Notes: generated by a model from the letters alone, not told the origin. Positions 18,749 through 28,881 are shown, counted from the stretch's first letter. The stretch: DNA of 64,000 nucleotides from an uncultured Gammaproteobacteria bacterium (GCA_937801655.1 CALMWC010000012.1:1-64000); one strand, 5' to 3'. A program made the numbers and translations.

Positions 18749-20836
18749 TTAGTTAGATATTTCAACATAAAGATTATCTTTATCAGTTGATGCAGGCGGT
18801 TTTAGATAATTAATATAATCAACTACCATATGATATATCTCATTAAGTATTGTTTGGTTTCTGAAGTCATCAAACGAATCTTCTTCAAACCCTAAGACCT
18901 TGAGTCTATTAGATCTTCTATCTTTATTATCGTTAAGAATTTGCTCTCTTGAAGCAGTTCTTGTTTCGATATTAAGGGATACAATAGAATCTTCTCTTTG
19001 CTCAAAAGAACGCTTGATATCTTCTTTTAGATAATCAAATGGTAGATTATTATTTGATCGAGATTTAAAATTATTTTCAATAAAATATATCGGTTCTTTC
19101 AATGACTTGTTGGTATTAAATTTCAACGATGGAATCCTATCCCATGGCAATGCATTTATTTTTGTTTCTTCGCCTATTAAGTTTTCATCAATAAAAGATG
19201 GTAAGACTATATCCGGTATTACACCCTTATTTTGAGTGCCTGCTCCTGTTACGCGGTAGTATTTAGCTACTGTTAAGGTGAGCTGTCCAAAACCTTTTTT
19301 TGAGGTAAAGCGAGAGTATCTATCAAGTGGATATAAGCTTTGAACACTGCCTTTTCCATATGTTTTTTGACCGATGATAATTCCCCTTGAATAATCCTGA
19401 ATTGCACCAGCGAATATTTCAGAAGCTGATGCACTGAAACGATCAATCAATACTACCATTGGACCATCGTAAATAGATCCTGGAATAGGGTCATTGATAA
19501 CATCTATCTTCTCATTTGTGTCCTTTAATTGTACCAATGGTCCTTCGTTAATGAATAAACCAGTTAAAGAAGCAGCTTCATCCAATAAACCGCCAGAATT
19601 TCCTCTCAAATCAATTGTTATCGCATCAATACCAATTTCCACTAAGTTTTCTACGATTTTCTCAACATCAAGTGTCGTGCTTCTGTAATCTTTGTCACCA
19701 CGCCTTCTAGCTGTAAAGTCTTGATAAAAGCTAGGAACTTTTATTACTCCAATAGAATATGAACCTTGAGCATTATTGATTGTTTCTATATAACTTGATG
19801 CAGCTTGTTGCTCTAATTCAACTTCATCTCGTTCCAAGGTTAATAAGTATGGATTACTATCAGGATTTGATCCTGTGGGCAGTATTTGAAGTGTTACATT
19901 GGTATTCTTTGGACCTCTGATGAGTTTTACAACTTCATCAAGCTCCCAACCTATAACATCAATCATATCATTACTCTCATTGTCTAAAACGCCTATGATC
20001 TTATCCAAAGGCTTTAATTCACCATTTTTAAAAGCAGGGCTACCAGGAATAATGCCCTGAATTTGAACATACTCATCACTCAATTCCAGCCTTGCACCTA
20101 TTCCTTGATATGATAATGTTGTCTGGATTTCATATTCTTCTGCTCGATTTGGATTCAGATAATTCGAATGTGGATCTAGAAAATGCACATAGGAGTTTAA
20201 AAAAATATCAATGACATCATTGCTATCATAGTTATTAATTCGGTTGAGAAACTTTAGGTAACGTTTGTTTAGTGTCTTCTTAGCTGTGTTTATTTCTTGA
20301 CCAGCTAATAAAATAGACAACAAGTCATTTTTTGATTTTTTTGCCCAATATGTGTCCAAAATTGCATCATCTTTCTGCCATTGTGTATTTTCTCTCCTGA
20401 AATCATATTCCTCATTAGCTATAAAACTGGTGGTTGAGTTTATAGTATTCATAGAGTATTCAATTCGCTGCTGCACTCTGAGTCTGTATATTCTGAAAAT
20501 ATCAAATACTGGTTCAAGATTTCCATTTTTTAAAGCATCATCAATTTTGTAACGATATCTTTGAAAATAATTAATATCGGATTGAGTAAAATACATTTTT
20601 TGTGAATCCAGTGTATTTAAGTAGTTTTTAAGAATTAAATGGGACGATTCGTTGGTGATTTTCTTTTTTGAAAAGTGTCCCTGCTCAGATATTGCTGTAA
20701 CTAATTTTAATAAATGACTCTGTTCAGGGTTACTCTTTAATAAAGAAGGAACATGATTGGCTGAATCATCAGATAAAGTGATCGGAGTAAAGATCACCAA
20801 TGAGAGCAGAATTATTGTTTTATAACGATTTAACAT
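18749..20836 (-). CDS. prc: carboxy-terminal (tail-specific) protease
   Basis: 695 aa; LDSQKMYFTQSDI, PDZ YQGIGARLE, VLIDRFSASASEIFAGAIQDY catalytic Ser, GKGSVQ catalytic Lys. Confidence 0.95.
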   Translation of the reverse strand: MLNRYKTIILLSLVIFTPITLSDDSANHVPSLLKSNPEQSHLLKLVTAISEQGHFSKKKITNESSHLILKNYLNTLDSQKMYFTQSDINYFQRYRYKIDDALKNGNLEPVFDIFRIYRLRVQQRIEYSMNTINSTTSFIANEEYDFRRENTQWQKDDAILDTYWAKKSKNDLLSILLAGQEINTAKKTLNKRYLKFLNRINNYDSNDVIDIFLNSYVHFLDPHSNYLNPNRAEEYEIQTTLSYQGIGARLELSDEYVQIQGIIPGSPAFKNGELKPLDKIIGVLDNESNDMIDVIGWELDEVVKLIRGPKNTNVTLQILPTGSNPDSNPYLLTLERDEVELEQQAASSYIETINNAQGSYSIGVIKVPSFYQDFTARRRGDKDYRSTTLDVEKIVENLVEIGIDAITIDLRGNSGGLLDEAASLTGLFINEGPLVQLKDTNEKIDVINDPIPGSIYDGPMVVLIDRFSASASEIFAGAIQDYSRGIIIGQKTYGKGSVQSLYPLDRYSRFTSKKGFGQLTLTVAKYYRVTGAGTQNKGVIPDIVLPSFIDENLIGEETKINALPWDRIPSLKFNTNKSLKEPIYFIENNFKSRSNNNLPFDYLKEDIKRSFEQREDSIVSLNIETRTASREQILNDNKDRRSNRLKVLGFEEDSFDDFRNQTILNEIYHMVVDYINYLKPPASTDKDNLYVEISN

Positions 20837-20899
20837 TCAGATAGAAGCACATATATTGGAGTTATCATTTATTTTGAACATTCTCTATTGTTTTTTTAC

Positions 20900-21550
20900 T
20901 TAGCTAAAGAAACCAAGTATTTGATTGGATAAACCCTCACAAGCATTGGATTGTGTTCTTGCGAGAATAGGTATGGGTATAACAATAGCTGGAATTACTG
21001 ATGTCCCTGTAACACTAGCTGATACATTTCCTATAACTGTCGCTTCATTCAAATCCCAAACTGAAGCAGAATATGATGAAGTATCATCCCACCAAGCAAA
21101 ACCAAAGCAACCTCCACCTCCAGGTCCAGCTGCACAAGATAATGCTCCAGAACTTGAATTAGTGGTTGTTTCTCCTGTGATATTAATAATGTATTTGATT
21201 TTTAGTTTTTCCAGCTTATTTTTGATAATCTCTCTTTTGAAAAACTTGGGTAATTGCTCTGCATTTTGAGGTGCAGTACTAGGTTCAAACCAAGGATAAA
21301 AATCATTTTTAAATTGATTTGTCGGTATTAGATTGAATTTATTTTGTTTTCTTTTTAGATTTTTATTTAAGCAATCCATAAAATCAATCTCAGTTTTATT
21401 ACCCGTATGGTAGCTATCAGAGAGAACCACAATAGACTGGCCCTCAATTAACTGAAAAGGTAAATTGACTTCCTCATCAACTCTTGTGGTAGAACAAGAT
21501 GTAATTAGAGTCATTAGCAATAATGACGACAGTAAAATATTTCTATGCAT
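20900..21550 (-). CDS. putative lipoprotein with GPGGGGCFGFAWW motif
   Basis: lipobox LITSC; 216 aa. Confidence 0.6.
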   Translation of the reverse strand: MHRNILLSSLLLMTLITSCSTTRVDEEVNLPFQLIEGQSIVVLSDSYHTGNKTEIDFMDCLNKNLKRKQNKFNLIPTNQFKNDFYPWFEPSTAPQNAEQLPKFFKREIIKNKLEKLKIKYIINITGETTTNSSSGALSCAAGPGGGGCFGFAWWDDTSSYSASVWDLNEATVIGNVSASVTGTSVIPAIVIPIPILARTQSNACEGLSNQILGFFS

Positions 21551-22150
21551 TATTCTATTACGCTAATTATTGACTCCATCTCTTCTTCCATCTTAATTGT
21601 AAAATTTGCTCCGGTATCTCGTAATGCTAAATCAATTGCATTAATCAATGCCTGATTTTGATTCAATGATGCGGTTTCTTGTTCACCATACCCTGTAATA
21701 TCCCAACTTTTAGAATATTCACGTTCAGGATTTGTTAACAAAATATTGTATTTTAACCAGACTGAATATTTATCATTTGATGCTAAGGATGGTGTCAAAA
21801 ATTCAAACTTATCTAATTTAATATTTATGACAATATAGTTATTATCATTTAATGGTTCGCTACTAGTTTCCATCTGGATTGGATCATTAAAGAAACCATT
21901 CAATATTTTATCAAACAGCTTTTTATGTGAATCATTGAATTCTATCATCCATGGTGATTCATTTTTTTCAATATTAGTACTCTTGAATACGATAGTTAAT
22001 AATGTTTTCATCATAGTTCACTAAAACTCTAATATTATCCACTTGATTAACTAAGGGTGAAGGTATATTGGTATTGACTATAAGTGACTGAGAACAGCCA
22101 TAAATAACAACAACTAATAAGAAAGAAACTATACGATTGAATGCGTTCAT
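21550..22150 (-). pseudogene. putative lipoprotein split by one apparent +1 frameshift
   Basis: upstream frame MNAFNRIVSFLLVVVIYGCSQ...NYDENIINYRIQE, downstream frame TNIEKNESPWMIEFNDSHKKLF...; join near 21975-21995. Confidence 0.6.
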
Positions 22151-22160
22151 CATTAATATT

Positions 22161-23157
22161 TTATACATCCTCTGCAGGAACTTCTTCGGCATATGCTTCC
22201 CATGTGCCTTTGGGTATTGTATTGCCCCAGCCGGATTGAACTTCTAATATTTCAGGGTGATCTTTTTCAACTCTTTTTAAGACTTCTCGAGGAATGTCAT
22301 CAAGAGGTACCTGTAATTTGATAGCTGTGCATTCTTCCAAATAAACAGCCATCAATATGAGTCTGCCCCATTTTCATCCAAGGCCACCAGGGAGACGTTC
22401 TCATAAAACCAGCATGAAATGGAGAAGAGGGCACAGATTTATCATTCATTTTATCTATCGGTGTGTAGAAACTAAAATGTTCCGAGGGGTTAATGATAGA
22501 AGTAGTATGTGCCTTGGGCCATTTTTCTTTTGTTACCGGGTTAGTGTATTCATGTGAATACTCCCATGAAAGTAGGTATTGATCTCCTAGTTGTTTCCAA
22601 GGAAGAATAAAAGGTGATGAGGAATTCTCTGTTAATGCTTCAGCCTCATTCATTAGTGTTGGTTGATCTAGGTTTATATTTCCCATTGCAAAAGTAGGCA
22701 TCTCGGCAGTTAAATGTCCTCTCATCTTTTTATTAATAAATGGAAATACATCTACAATTTCATCGGTCCAAGGATTCTTCCAATGGTCAATTATTTTACC
22801 TGTATCCAGAGCAGTAAAATAACCACCTTCTGTTCCTCTTATATTAATGGTTTTATCGTTATTAATTTTTGATTGCATACTACCAAAACCGGTATATCCA
22901 AATAGAGGAATAAGTCTATTTGTTCCTATTCTAGCAAATTGAACTCCTTCATAACCTCCATAGGTTGGCTTATCATCATAACTGCCCCAAAGCTTTCCAA
23001 AAGCATACAAGTTATCGTAAGGATCATTAAAATCTAATAAATGATTAGCCATTAAATCTAATTGTTTAGAGGATGCTAATGAAGCAGCAACAATGGATGT
23101 AGTATTTTTGAAAAATTTTCTTCTAGACGTTATGGATGTAAAAGAAGAGGTAAACAT
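22161..23157 (-). pseudogene. DUF1838-family Tat-exported protein with C-terminal +1 frameshift
   Basis: SRRKFF Tat motif; frame 1 ends FGRMHSYQITGTS*, frame 2 continues KLQVPLDDIPREVLKRVEKDHPE...GTWEAYAEEVP. Confidence 0.7.
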
Positions 23158-23161
23158 ATTA

Positions 23162-23770
23162 TCATTCTATGAAATCTTCATTAAAATCATCAATTTCTTC
23201 TTGCTCTGTATCGGTTTCAGCATTTGGCCATATTTTAGTAAACTTAGTGCCTTCCATACTCATGCCTGCAATTATACCTTTATGACCAAAAACAAAGCCA
23301 ACAATCGGATCTTGACTTTCAATAGTATCAATTGATCCACCGATTCCCATAGATAAAAAAGCAATAGAACCATCAACACCAACTTCCCATCCAGAACTGT
23401 ATAAAAAATCATCCATGGCTTGGTCATCAAAAAATAAAATAATCATATCTTTGGAACCCACGCCAACTTGCAAACCTAAAGACGTGGTAAAAGCTCTAAA
23501 ATATTGAACCTTAACATCGTCAACAATTAAGGCTCCTTCACCATATTCCATTCCTAGAATTACACCGGCCTTAATCATTTTTGGAATTACCAATATTCCT
23601 CTAGCACCATCTAAGTATGAGTCACTGCCTTGAATTTCTTCTGAAAATCTTTCCATTGCACTCTCAATAGCTGCATCTATCTCAAGAGTACTCTTGGAAA
23701 AAGAGCTAATGGGGTGCATCAAAGAAAAAAATATTATTAATGTAAAAAACTTTCTGAAAAAATTATTCAT
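23162..23770 (-). CDS. SYLF/Ysc84-domain lipid-binding protein
   Basis: GARGILVIPKMIKAGVILGMEYGEGAL, signal peptide. Confidence 0.75.
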   Translation of the reverse strand: MNNFFRKFFTLIIFFSLMHPISSFSKSTLEIDAAIESAMERFSEEIQGSDSYLDGARGILVIPKMIKAGVILGMEYGEGALIVDDVKVQYFRAFTTSLGLQVGVGSKDMIILFFDDQAMDDFLYSSGWEVGVDGSIAFLSMGIGGSIDTIESQDPIVGFVFGHKGIIAGMSMEGTKFTKIWPNAETDTEQEEIDDFNEDFIE

Positions 23771-23884
23771 GCATATATCCTTTGGTGAAGCTGTATGTTA
23801 ACTTTTTCTAATCTTTTACTCAACGCTTCACTTAGAATTAAGCTTTTAATCTTATGGCTAGATGAATCTAGTTAATTTTGTTTC

Positions 23885-24237
23885 TGGAGGCGGCGGGAAT
23901 CGAACCCGCGTCCGCTAACCATCCATAATATGATCTACATGTTTATCCCGTTCTTCTTTTTATTTAATTTAATAAGGCCGAAAGGAAGGCAATTATTAAA
24001 CGATTTCCCGACTTATATTTAATGATTATTTGCAAGAAAAAGAACAATCACGATCTTGGATAATTGTCATTAATAAATCCCTCCAAGTGAAAAGTTATTA
24101 ATGCCAGCCGGATTTAAGCGGCTAGTGCGTAGTTGTCGTTATTTGCAACTAAGTTTTATCAGATTGATTAACGAGGATTCTGATACCTCGACATGCACAT
24201 AAAAATTCAGTATCAACGTCGAAACCTTGTCGCCCCC
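23885..24237 (-). ncRNA. ssrA: transfer-messenger RNA (tmRNA); tag peptide (A)ANNDNYALAA
   Basis: 5' GGGGGCGACAAGGTTTCGACG; tag ORF GCA AAT AAC GAC AAC TAC GCA CTA GCC GCT TAA; T-arm GCGGGTTCGATTCCCGC; 3' CGCCTCCA; near smpB. Confidence 0.95.
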
Positions 24238-24299
24238 TTTATTATTAATGAATATAATTATCTCAAGAACTATGAGAATTTAAAAGTTCTGTTACATTT

Positions 24300-25325
24300 T
24301 TATTTCATAATTGATTTTTCTATCCAGGTTTTAAATTTCTGATGAGTCAGTAAACCTTTGGAATTAAAGGTGTAAGCAAGTCCATTAAGATCTTTCTCTA
24401 TATTCTTCTGTATGCCTTTACCAGACATAAGGTTGGAGACGATGAGAACTTTTTTTCCTTGCTTGGATGATTCGTCAATAAACTTTCTAATTTTGAGGAC
24501 ATTAGATTCTCTTATACTTTTTCCTGCATCATCTTGAAGTGTAAAAGATTTAACTATGGAATATTCAGAATTATCAGAGATATATTGAGCTATATTGTCC
24601 ATGATTCTTAATTCTTTTATATTATCTGATTCGCTAACAGGCCCATGTGCAATAATTAAGACCACTTCTTCTTCCTGCTTATTACTGATTTCATTGGCAT
24701 ATTCTAGAATTATTTCTTTAGCCATTTGATCATCACTTATAGGTTCTATAAATTTAAAGAGTTCTGAATCTAAAACATTTACATCCGCATAAGAGTAGTT
24801 GTCTTCAATATTGAATACATACTTCCATTGTCTAACGAGAGTATTAAATGGGGTGCTACTAATTGGCACAATAAATATTGTTTCTACTCCTTGATTTTTG
24901 AAACTTTTGACTGAGCATTCGATATGTCTAGAAGTCATCATACTCATACCCATTGATAGTATGATTTCATAATCAGCATTAAAATCTAACAAACTATTGA
25001 AAAGATCTAAATCTCCATCAGGCCCATAACCATGAGCCAAAATGAGCAATCCTTGATTAGAGGATTGTCCATTTTTTACAGGCCAATAGTAATTTGGACC
25101 CATCAATTGCATCATATTGCGAAGTTGTTCATTATCGAGCATGGATAAACTAGGAAGATTTAATTTAATTTGCTTATACTTTTCATCCATATCCATGGCA
25201 TCCATCATCAAGGGGTACTCTTTTCCTAATGAATCTGTATCTGTCTTACAAGACTCTTCAGCAACTATTGGTGCAATAAATAAAAGCAATAAAGATAAGA
25301 AACTGATTAAAGATTTTGTATTCAT
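24300..25325 (-). CDS. exported CbiX/chelatase-fold-like protein
   Basis: signal peptide; two AHG motifs (LLILAHGYGPDGD, VVLIIAHGPVSESD). Confidence 0.5.
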   Translation of the reverse strand: MNTKSLISFLSLLLLFIAPIVAEESCKTDTDSLGKEYPLMMDAMDMDEKYKQIKLNLPSLSMLDNEQLRNMMQLMGPNYYWPVKNGQSSNQGLLILAHGYGPDGDLDLFNSLLDFNADYEIILSMGMSMMTSRHIECSVKSFKNQGVETIFIVPISSTPFNTLVRQWKYVFNIEDNYSYADVNVLDSELFKFIEPISDDQMAKEIILEYANEISNKQEEEVVLIIAHGPVSESDNIKELRIMDNIAQYISDNSEYSIVKSFTLQDDAGKSIRESNVLKIRKFIDESSKQGKKVLIVSNLMSGKGIQKNIEKDLNGLAYTFNSKGLLTHQKFKTWIEKSIMK

Positions 25326-25780
25326 CTATTGTATTTTTGCTTACTTAATCTTTCTTTGTCAAGCTTCCAATCACGCTCCTTAATGAGAGCTCTTTTATCT
25401 TGTTTTTTTCTACCTTTAGCTAAACCAATTTGAATTTTTACATTACCACTTTTCCAATATAAAGACAGTGGTATCAATGTGTAGCCTTTTTGTTGAATAA
25501 AATTAATAATTTTAGTTATTTCTTTTCTATTAAGTAATAACTTTCTTGTTCTTGTGACTTCATCTTCGTCTTTGATATTTGCATTTGCTAATGGAGAGAA
25601 GTGTGCCCCAATAAGATAAACTTCTTTTTTTCTTAGAATGGCATAACTTTCTTTAATATTTCCTCTATTGGCTCTCAAGCTTTTAACCTCCCACCCTTTG
25701 AGTACAATTCCTGCTTCAATCTTTTCTTCTATAAAAAAATCAAATAAAGCTTTTTTATTATCTGTAATTGTAGTTGCCAT
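25322..25780 (-). CDS. smpB: SsrA-binding protein
   Basis: NKKALFDFFIEEKIEAGIVLKGWEVKSLRANRGNIKESY, GLAKGRKKQDKR. Confidence 0.97.
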   Translation of the reverse strand: MATTITDNKKALFDFFIEEKIEAGIVLKGWEVKSLRANRGNIKESYAILRKKEVYLIGAHFSPLANANIKDEDEVTRTRKLLLNRKEITKIINFIQQKGYTLIPLSLYWKSGNVKIQIGLAKGRKKQDKRALIKERDWKLDKERLSKQKYNR

Positions 25781-25854
25781 TATGTTTATTTTAATTATCC
25801 TTAAGCTACTGTTAATCTTCTAATTATATCCATTATTAATAAAGGAATAATAAA

Positions 25855-27219
25855 ATCTCTAATATTCAAAGAAAATCTCTTCATGGCCATTGGTCTTCTA
25901 GGCTCATGTTTATATTGGCGGTTAGTGGTTCCGCTATTGGCTTAGGAAATATCTGGAAGTTTCCGTATATTACAGGTGTAAACGGTGGAGGTGCATTTGT
26001 AATAATTTATCTTATATGCATCTTCTCAATTGGATTACCCATCATGATTTCAGAAATTATGATTGGCAGAAAAGGCAGAAGAAACCCCATTACCTCAATG
26101 GAAATCCTAGGTAAAGAGGAAACGGGTAATGGTGTTTGGAAAATTGTCGGTTTTATTGGATTAATGGCTGGATTCTTAATCTTATCATTTTACAGTGTAA
26201 TTGCGGGTTGGACATTCCATTATTTTCTCTTAACACTTCAAGGATTATTCATTGAAACATCTGCTATAGAAGTGAAAACTGTCTTTAATCAATTGACTCA
26301 ATCCATACCCAAGCAATTACTATATCATTCATTTTTTATGATTCTTACAGTTTCTATTATTTCAAAAGGGGTACGAAATGGCCTTGAGAAAGCAGTCTAT
26401 TTCATGATGCCTGCTTTATTAATTATAATGTGTGTATTGCTCTATTATTCAATTACTCAAGGTAATTTCTCAGAAGGAGTATCTTTTTTATTCAAGCCTG
26501 ATTTTTCGATAATAACAGCTTCAACTATACTGGTAGCAATGGGCCATGCTTTTTTTACATTGAGTTTAGGCATGGGCTGTGTCGTCATGTATGGAGCATA
26601 TCTCGAAGAACATGAGTCAATTTTTAAAACCTCTATAATTATTGTTCTATGCGATACTTTTATAGCTTTGTTTGCAGGTTTGATCATATTTCCTATTGTA
26701 TTTGCCAACAATTTAGATCCTGGAGCTGGACCAGGTTTAATTTTTCAAACTCTACCTTTAGCATTTGGTCAGATAAATGGAGGAATTTTATTTGGCGCTT
26801 TATTTTTTGCTTTAATCTCATTTGCTGCCTTAACCTCTGCAATAAGCCTATTAGAGCCTTCAGTTGTTTGGCTAATTGAAAAAAGACAAATAAGACGATC
26901 TACTGCTGCCATTTTAATGGGACTATTAATTTGGTCTATGGGCATATTTACGATTTTATCGTTTAATAATCTCTCCTCTTTTGTATTCTGGAAAGGAACA
27001 ATATTTGATAATATTGACTTCTTAGCTAGCAATATCTTATTACCAATAAGTGGATTACTCTTCACTGTTTTTGCTAGCTGGTTCATGAGTCATAAATCAT
27101 CTAAAAGAGAACTATCAGATACAACTGTATTTGAGTACAATCTTTGGCGTTTTCTAGCCAGATATATAGCGCCATTAGCTGTCATTATAATATTAGTTAA
27201 TTTTATTGGTATTTTTTAG
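25855..27219 (+). CDS. SNF family sodium-dependent transporter, apparent ATC start
   Basis: GSAIGLGNIWKFPYITGVNGGGAF; conserved SLHGHWSSRLMF lies upstream of the first in-frame ATG (25906). Confidence 0.8.
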   Translation: MSNIQRKSLHGHWSSRLMFILAVSGSAIGLGNIWKFPYITGVNGGGAFVIIYLICIFSIGLPIMISEIMIGRKGRRNPITSMEILGKEETGNGVWKIVGFIGLMAGFLILSFYSVIAGWTFHYFLLTLQGLFIETSAIEVKTVFNQLTQSIPKQLLYHSFFMILTVSIISKGVRNGLEKAVYFMMPALLIIMCVLLYYSITQGNFSEGVSFLFKPDFSIITASTILVAMGHAFFTLSLGMGCVVMYGAYLEEHESIFKTSIIIVLCDTFIALFAGLIIFPIVFANNLDPGAGPGLIFQTLPLAFGQINGGILFGALFFALISFAALTSAISLLEPSVVWLIEKRQIRRSTAAILMGLLIWSMGIFTILSFNNLSSFVFWKGTIFDNIDFLASNILLPISGLLFTVFASWFMSHKSSKRELSDTTVFEYNLWRFLARYIAPLAVIIILVNFIGIF

Positions 27220-27222
27220 GTT

Positions 27223-27657
27223 TTGGAATATTTTGAAAAGATAATTCAGATTGAGCAACCAGTTGATAATATCTACAGTATTATTGCAAATATAAATAAT
27301 TATCCTGATTTTTTACCTTTTTGTGATTCATCCACTATTTTATCAACAACCGAAGATGTAATAACAGCAAAAATAGATTTCAACTTCTATAGTCACAAAG
27401 TTTCAATCACCACTGAGAATAAAAATATTAAAAATGAGAGTATTGAAATGAGATTAATGGATGGACCATTCAATTCTTTTAATGCACTTTGGCTGTTTAG
27501 CAAAAATTCATCACATTCAACGAATATTAAATATTCAATGGAATATCAAGCATCAAATCCTATCACTGCAATTCTTATAAAAAAAAATATGAATCTTTTT
27601 ATTGATCTTTTTATTAAAGCTTTTAAAAAACAGATTAAAAAGAAAGAAGTCAGCTAG
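27223..27657 (+). CDS. ratA: RatA/START-like ubiquinone-associated protein
   Basis: VDNIYSIIANINNYPDFLPFCDSSTIL; TTG start; divergent to bamE. Confidence 0.85.
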   Translation: MEYFEKIIQIEQPVDNIYSIIANINNYPDFLPFCDSSTILSTTEDVITAKIDFNFYSHKVSITTENKNIKNESIEMRLMDGPFNSFNALWLFSKNSSHSTNIKYSMEYQASNPITAILIKKNMNLFIDLFIKAFKKQIKKKEVS

Positions 27658-27986
27658 TTGTTAGTCAGAACATCCTTTTCTATTGATGTAACTATTCCAT
27701 CCATAAAATTCACTATTAACCAATAACGCTGACTATCTTCGGTATCATCAGCATTCATTCGAGGCTGATATAGATAAATATAATCCCATCGTTCAGACTC
27801 ATAAGGGGTCCCCAAGACTGGTCCGCCAAGTAAATATCTAATCTGGCTTTTTGTCATTCCAATCTCAATACGATCAAGATTTTCTAAATTTAATAGATTT
27901 CCTTGTTGTAGATTTGGTCTATAAACACAAGAGACATTTAAAATGACTACAATCAATAACAGCAATGTTTTCATATTCTGACACAT
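27654..27986 (-). CDS. bamE: outer membrane assembly lipoprotein BamE
   Basis: lipobox VSC; LDRIEIGMTKSQIRYLLGGPVLGTPYESERWDYIY. Confidence 0.92.
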   Translation of the reverse strand: MCQNMKTLLLLIVVILNVSCVYRPNLQQGNLLNLENLDRIEIGMTKSQIRYLLGGPVLGTPYESERWDYIYLYQPRMNADDTEDSQRYWLIVNFMDGIVTSIEKDVLTNN

Positions 27987-27993
27987 CCTTTAT

Positions 27994-28881
27994 TTAATTC
28001 TTTTTTTTATTAGATCCCCATAATAACTTAGATCTTAGCACATCAAAATAATCATAATCTTCTGGATGAATAAGCTTTATCGGTTTTCTTATAGTATTAA
28101 TTACAATAGTCTCTCCTTGCTTAATCTCGTAATTAGAATCTCCATCCAATGCAATTTCTGCAATTTCACCAGTATTCAATATTGGTTCTATTAAAATTTC
28201 TGAATGAGAAGGTATAACCATGGGTCTATCATTAAGAGAATGAGGGCAAATAGGGACTAATATTAATGCTTCGACATCGGGTTTCAGTATTGGTCCACCA
28301 CAACTTAAGGAATACGCTGTCGATCCTGTAGGAGTAGAGACAATAAAACCATCTCCTTCATGTTGATTAATGTAGTTACCATCTATAGAAGTAGTAACTT
28401 TCATCATACGACCAGTTTCTTTTCTCCTTATAGCTACATCATTGAGGGCGATACCTATAGAATCCTGAGTACCGTTTTTATTGATTATGGTTTCAATAAG
28501 TAACCTGTCTTCAGTTATAAATTTACCAGATATAAAGTCATTTATAGTTTTATTTGCATCTGAGGGATTGATATCAGTTAAAAAACCTAGTCTGCCTTTA
28601 TTAATACCAGTGACTGGAATTTGATGTATATGTGAAAGTTTAGCAGACTTAAGCATTGTTCCATCTCCACCTATAGAAATTATTAGGTCGCATTGATGTA
28701 TTTCTGATTCATTGATGACTTTCACCTGATCAATTGCAGTAATATTATTAGATAAAGATGAATCAAATATTTTAATAGATATTTTATGACTGAAATTTTT
28801 TTGAAGAATACTTTTTAAGCTATCAACTGAATTTTTATCGCTTGTATTGAGCACGAAAAGAATATTTTTAAAACTTATCAT
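27994..28881 (-). CDS. nadK: NAD kinase
   Basis: ISIGGDGTMLKSAK, TPTGSTAYSLSCGGPI. Confidence 0.96.
   Translation of the reverse strand: MISFKNILFVLNTSDKNSVDSLKSILQKNFSHKISIKIFDSSLSNNITAIDQVKVINESEIHQCDLIISIGGDGTMLKSAKLSHIHQIPVTGINKGRLGFLTDINPSDANKTINDFISGKFITEDRLLIETIINKNGTQDSIGIALNDVAIRRKETGRMMKVTTSIDGNYINQHEGDGFIVSTPTGSTAYSLSCGGPILKPDVEALILVPICPHSLNDRPMVIPSHSEILIEPILNTGEIAEIALDGDSNYEIKQGETIVINTIRKPIKLIHPEDYDYFDVLRSKLLWGSNKKKN

Noticed and set aside
23885-24237. tmRNA as a genomic-island insertion site
   Set aside because: ssrA is a common att site, but there is no integrase, att-like duplication or phage gene next to it; smpB is adjacent.
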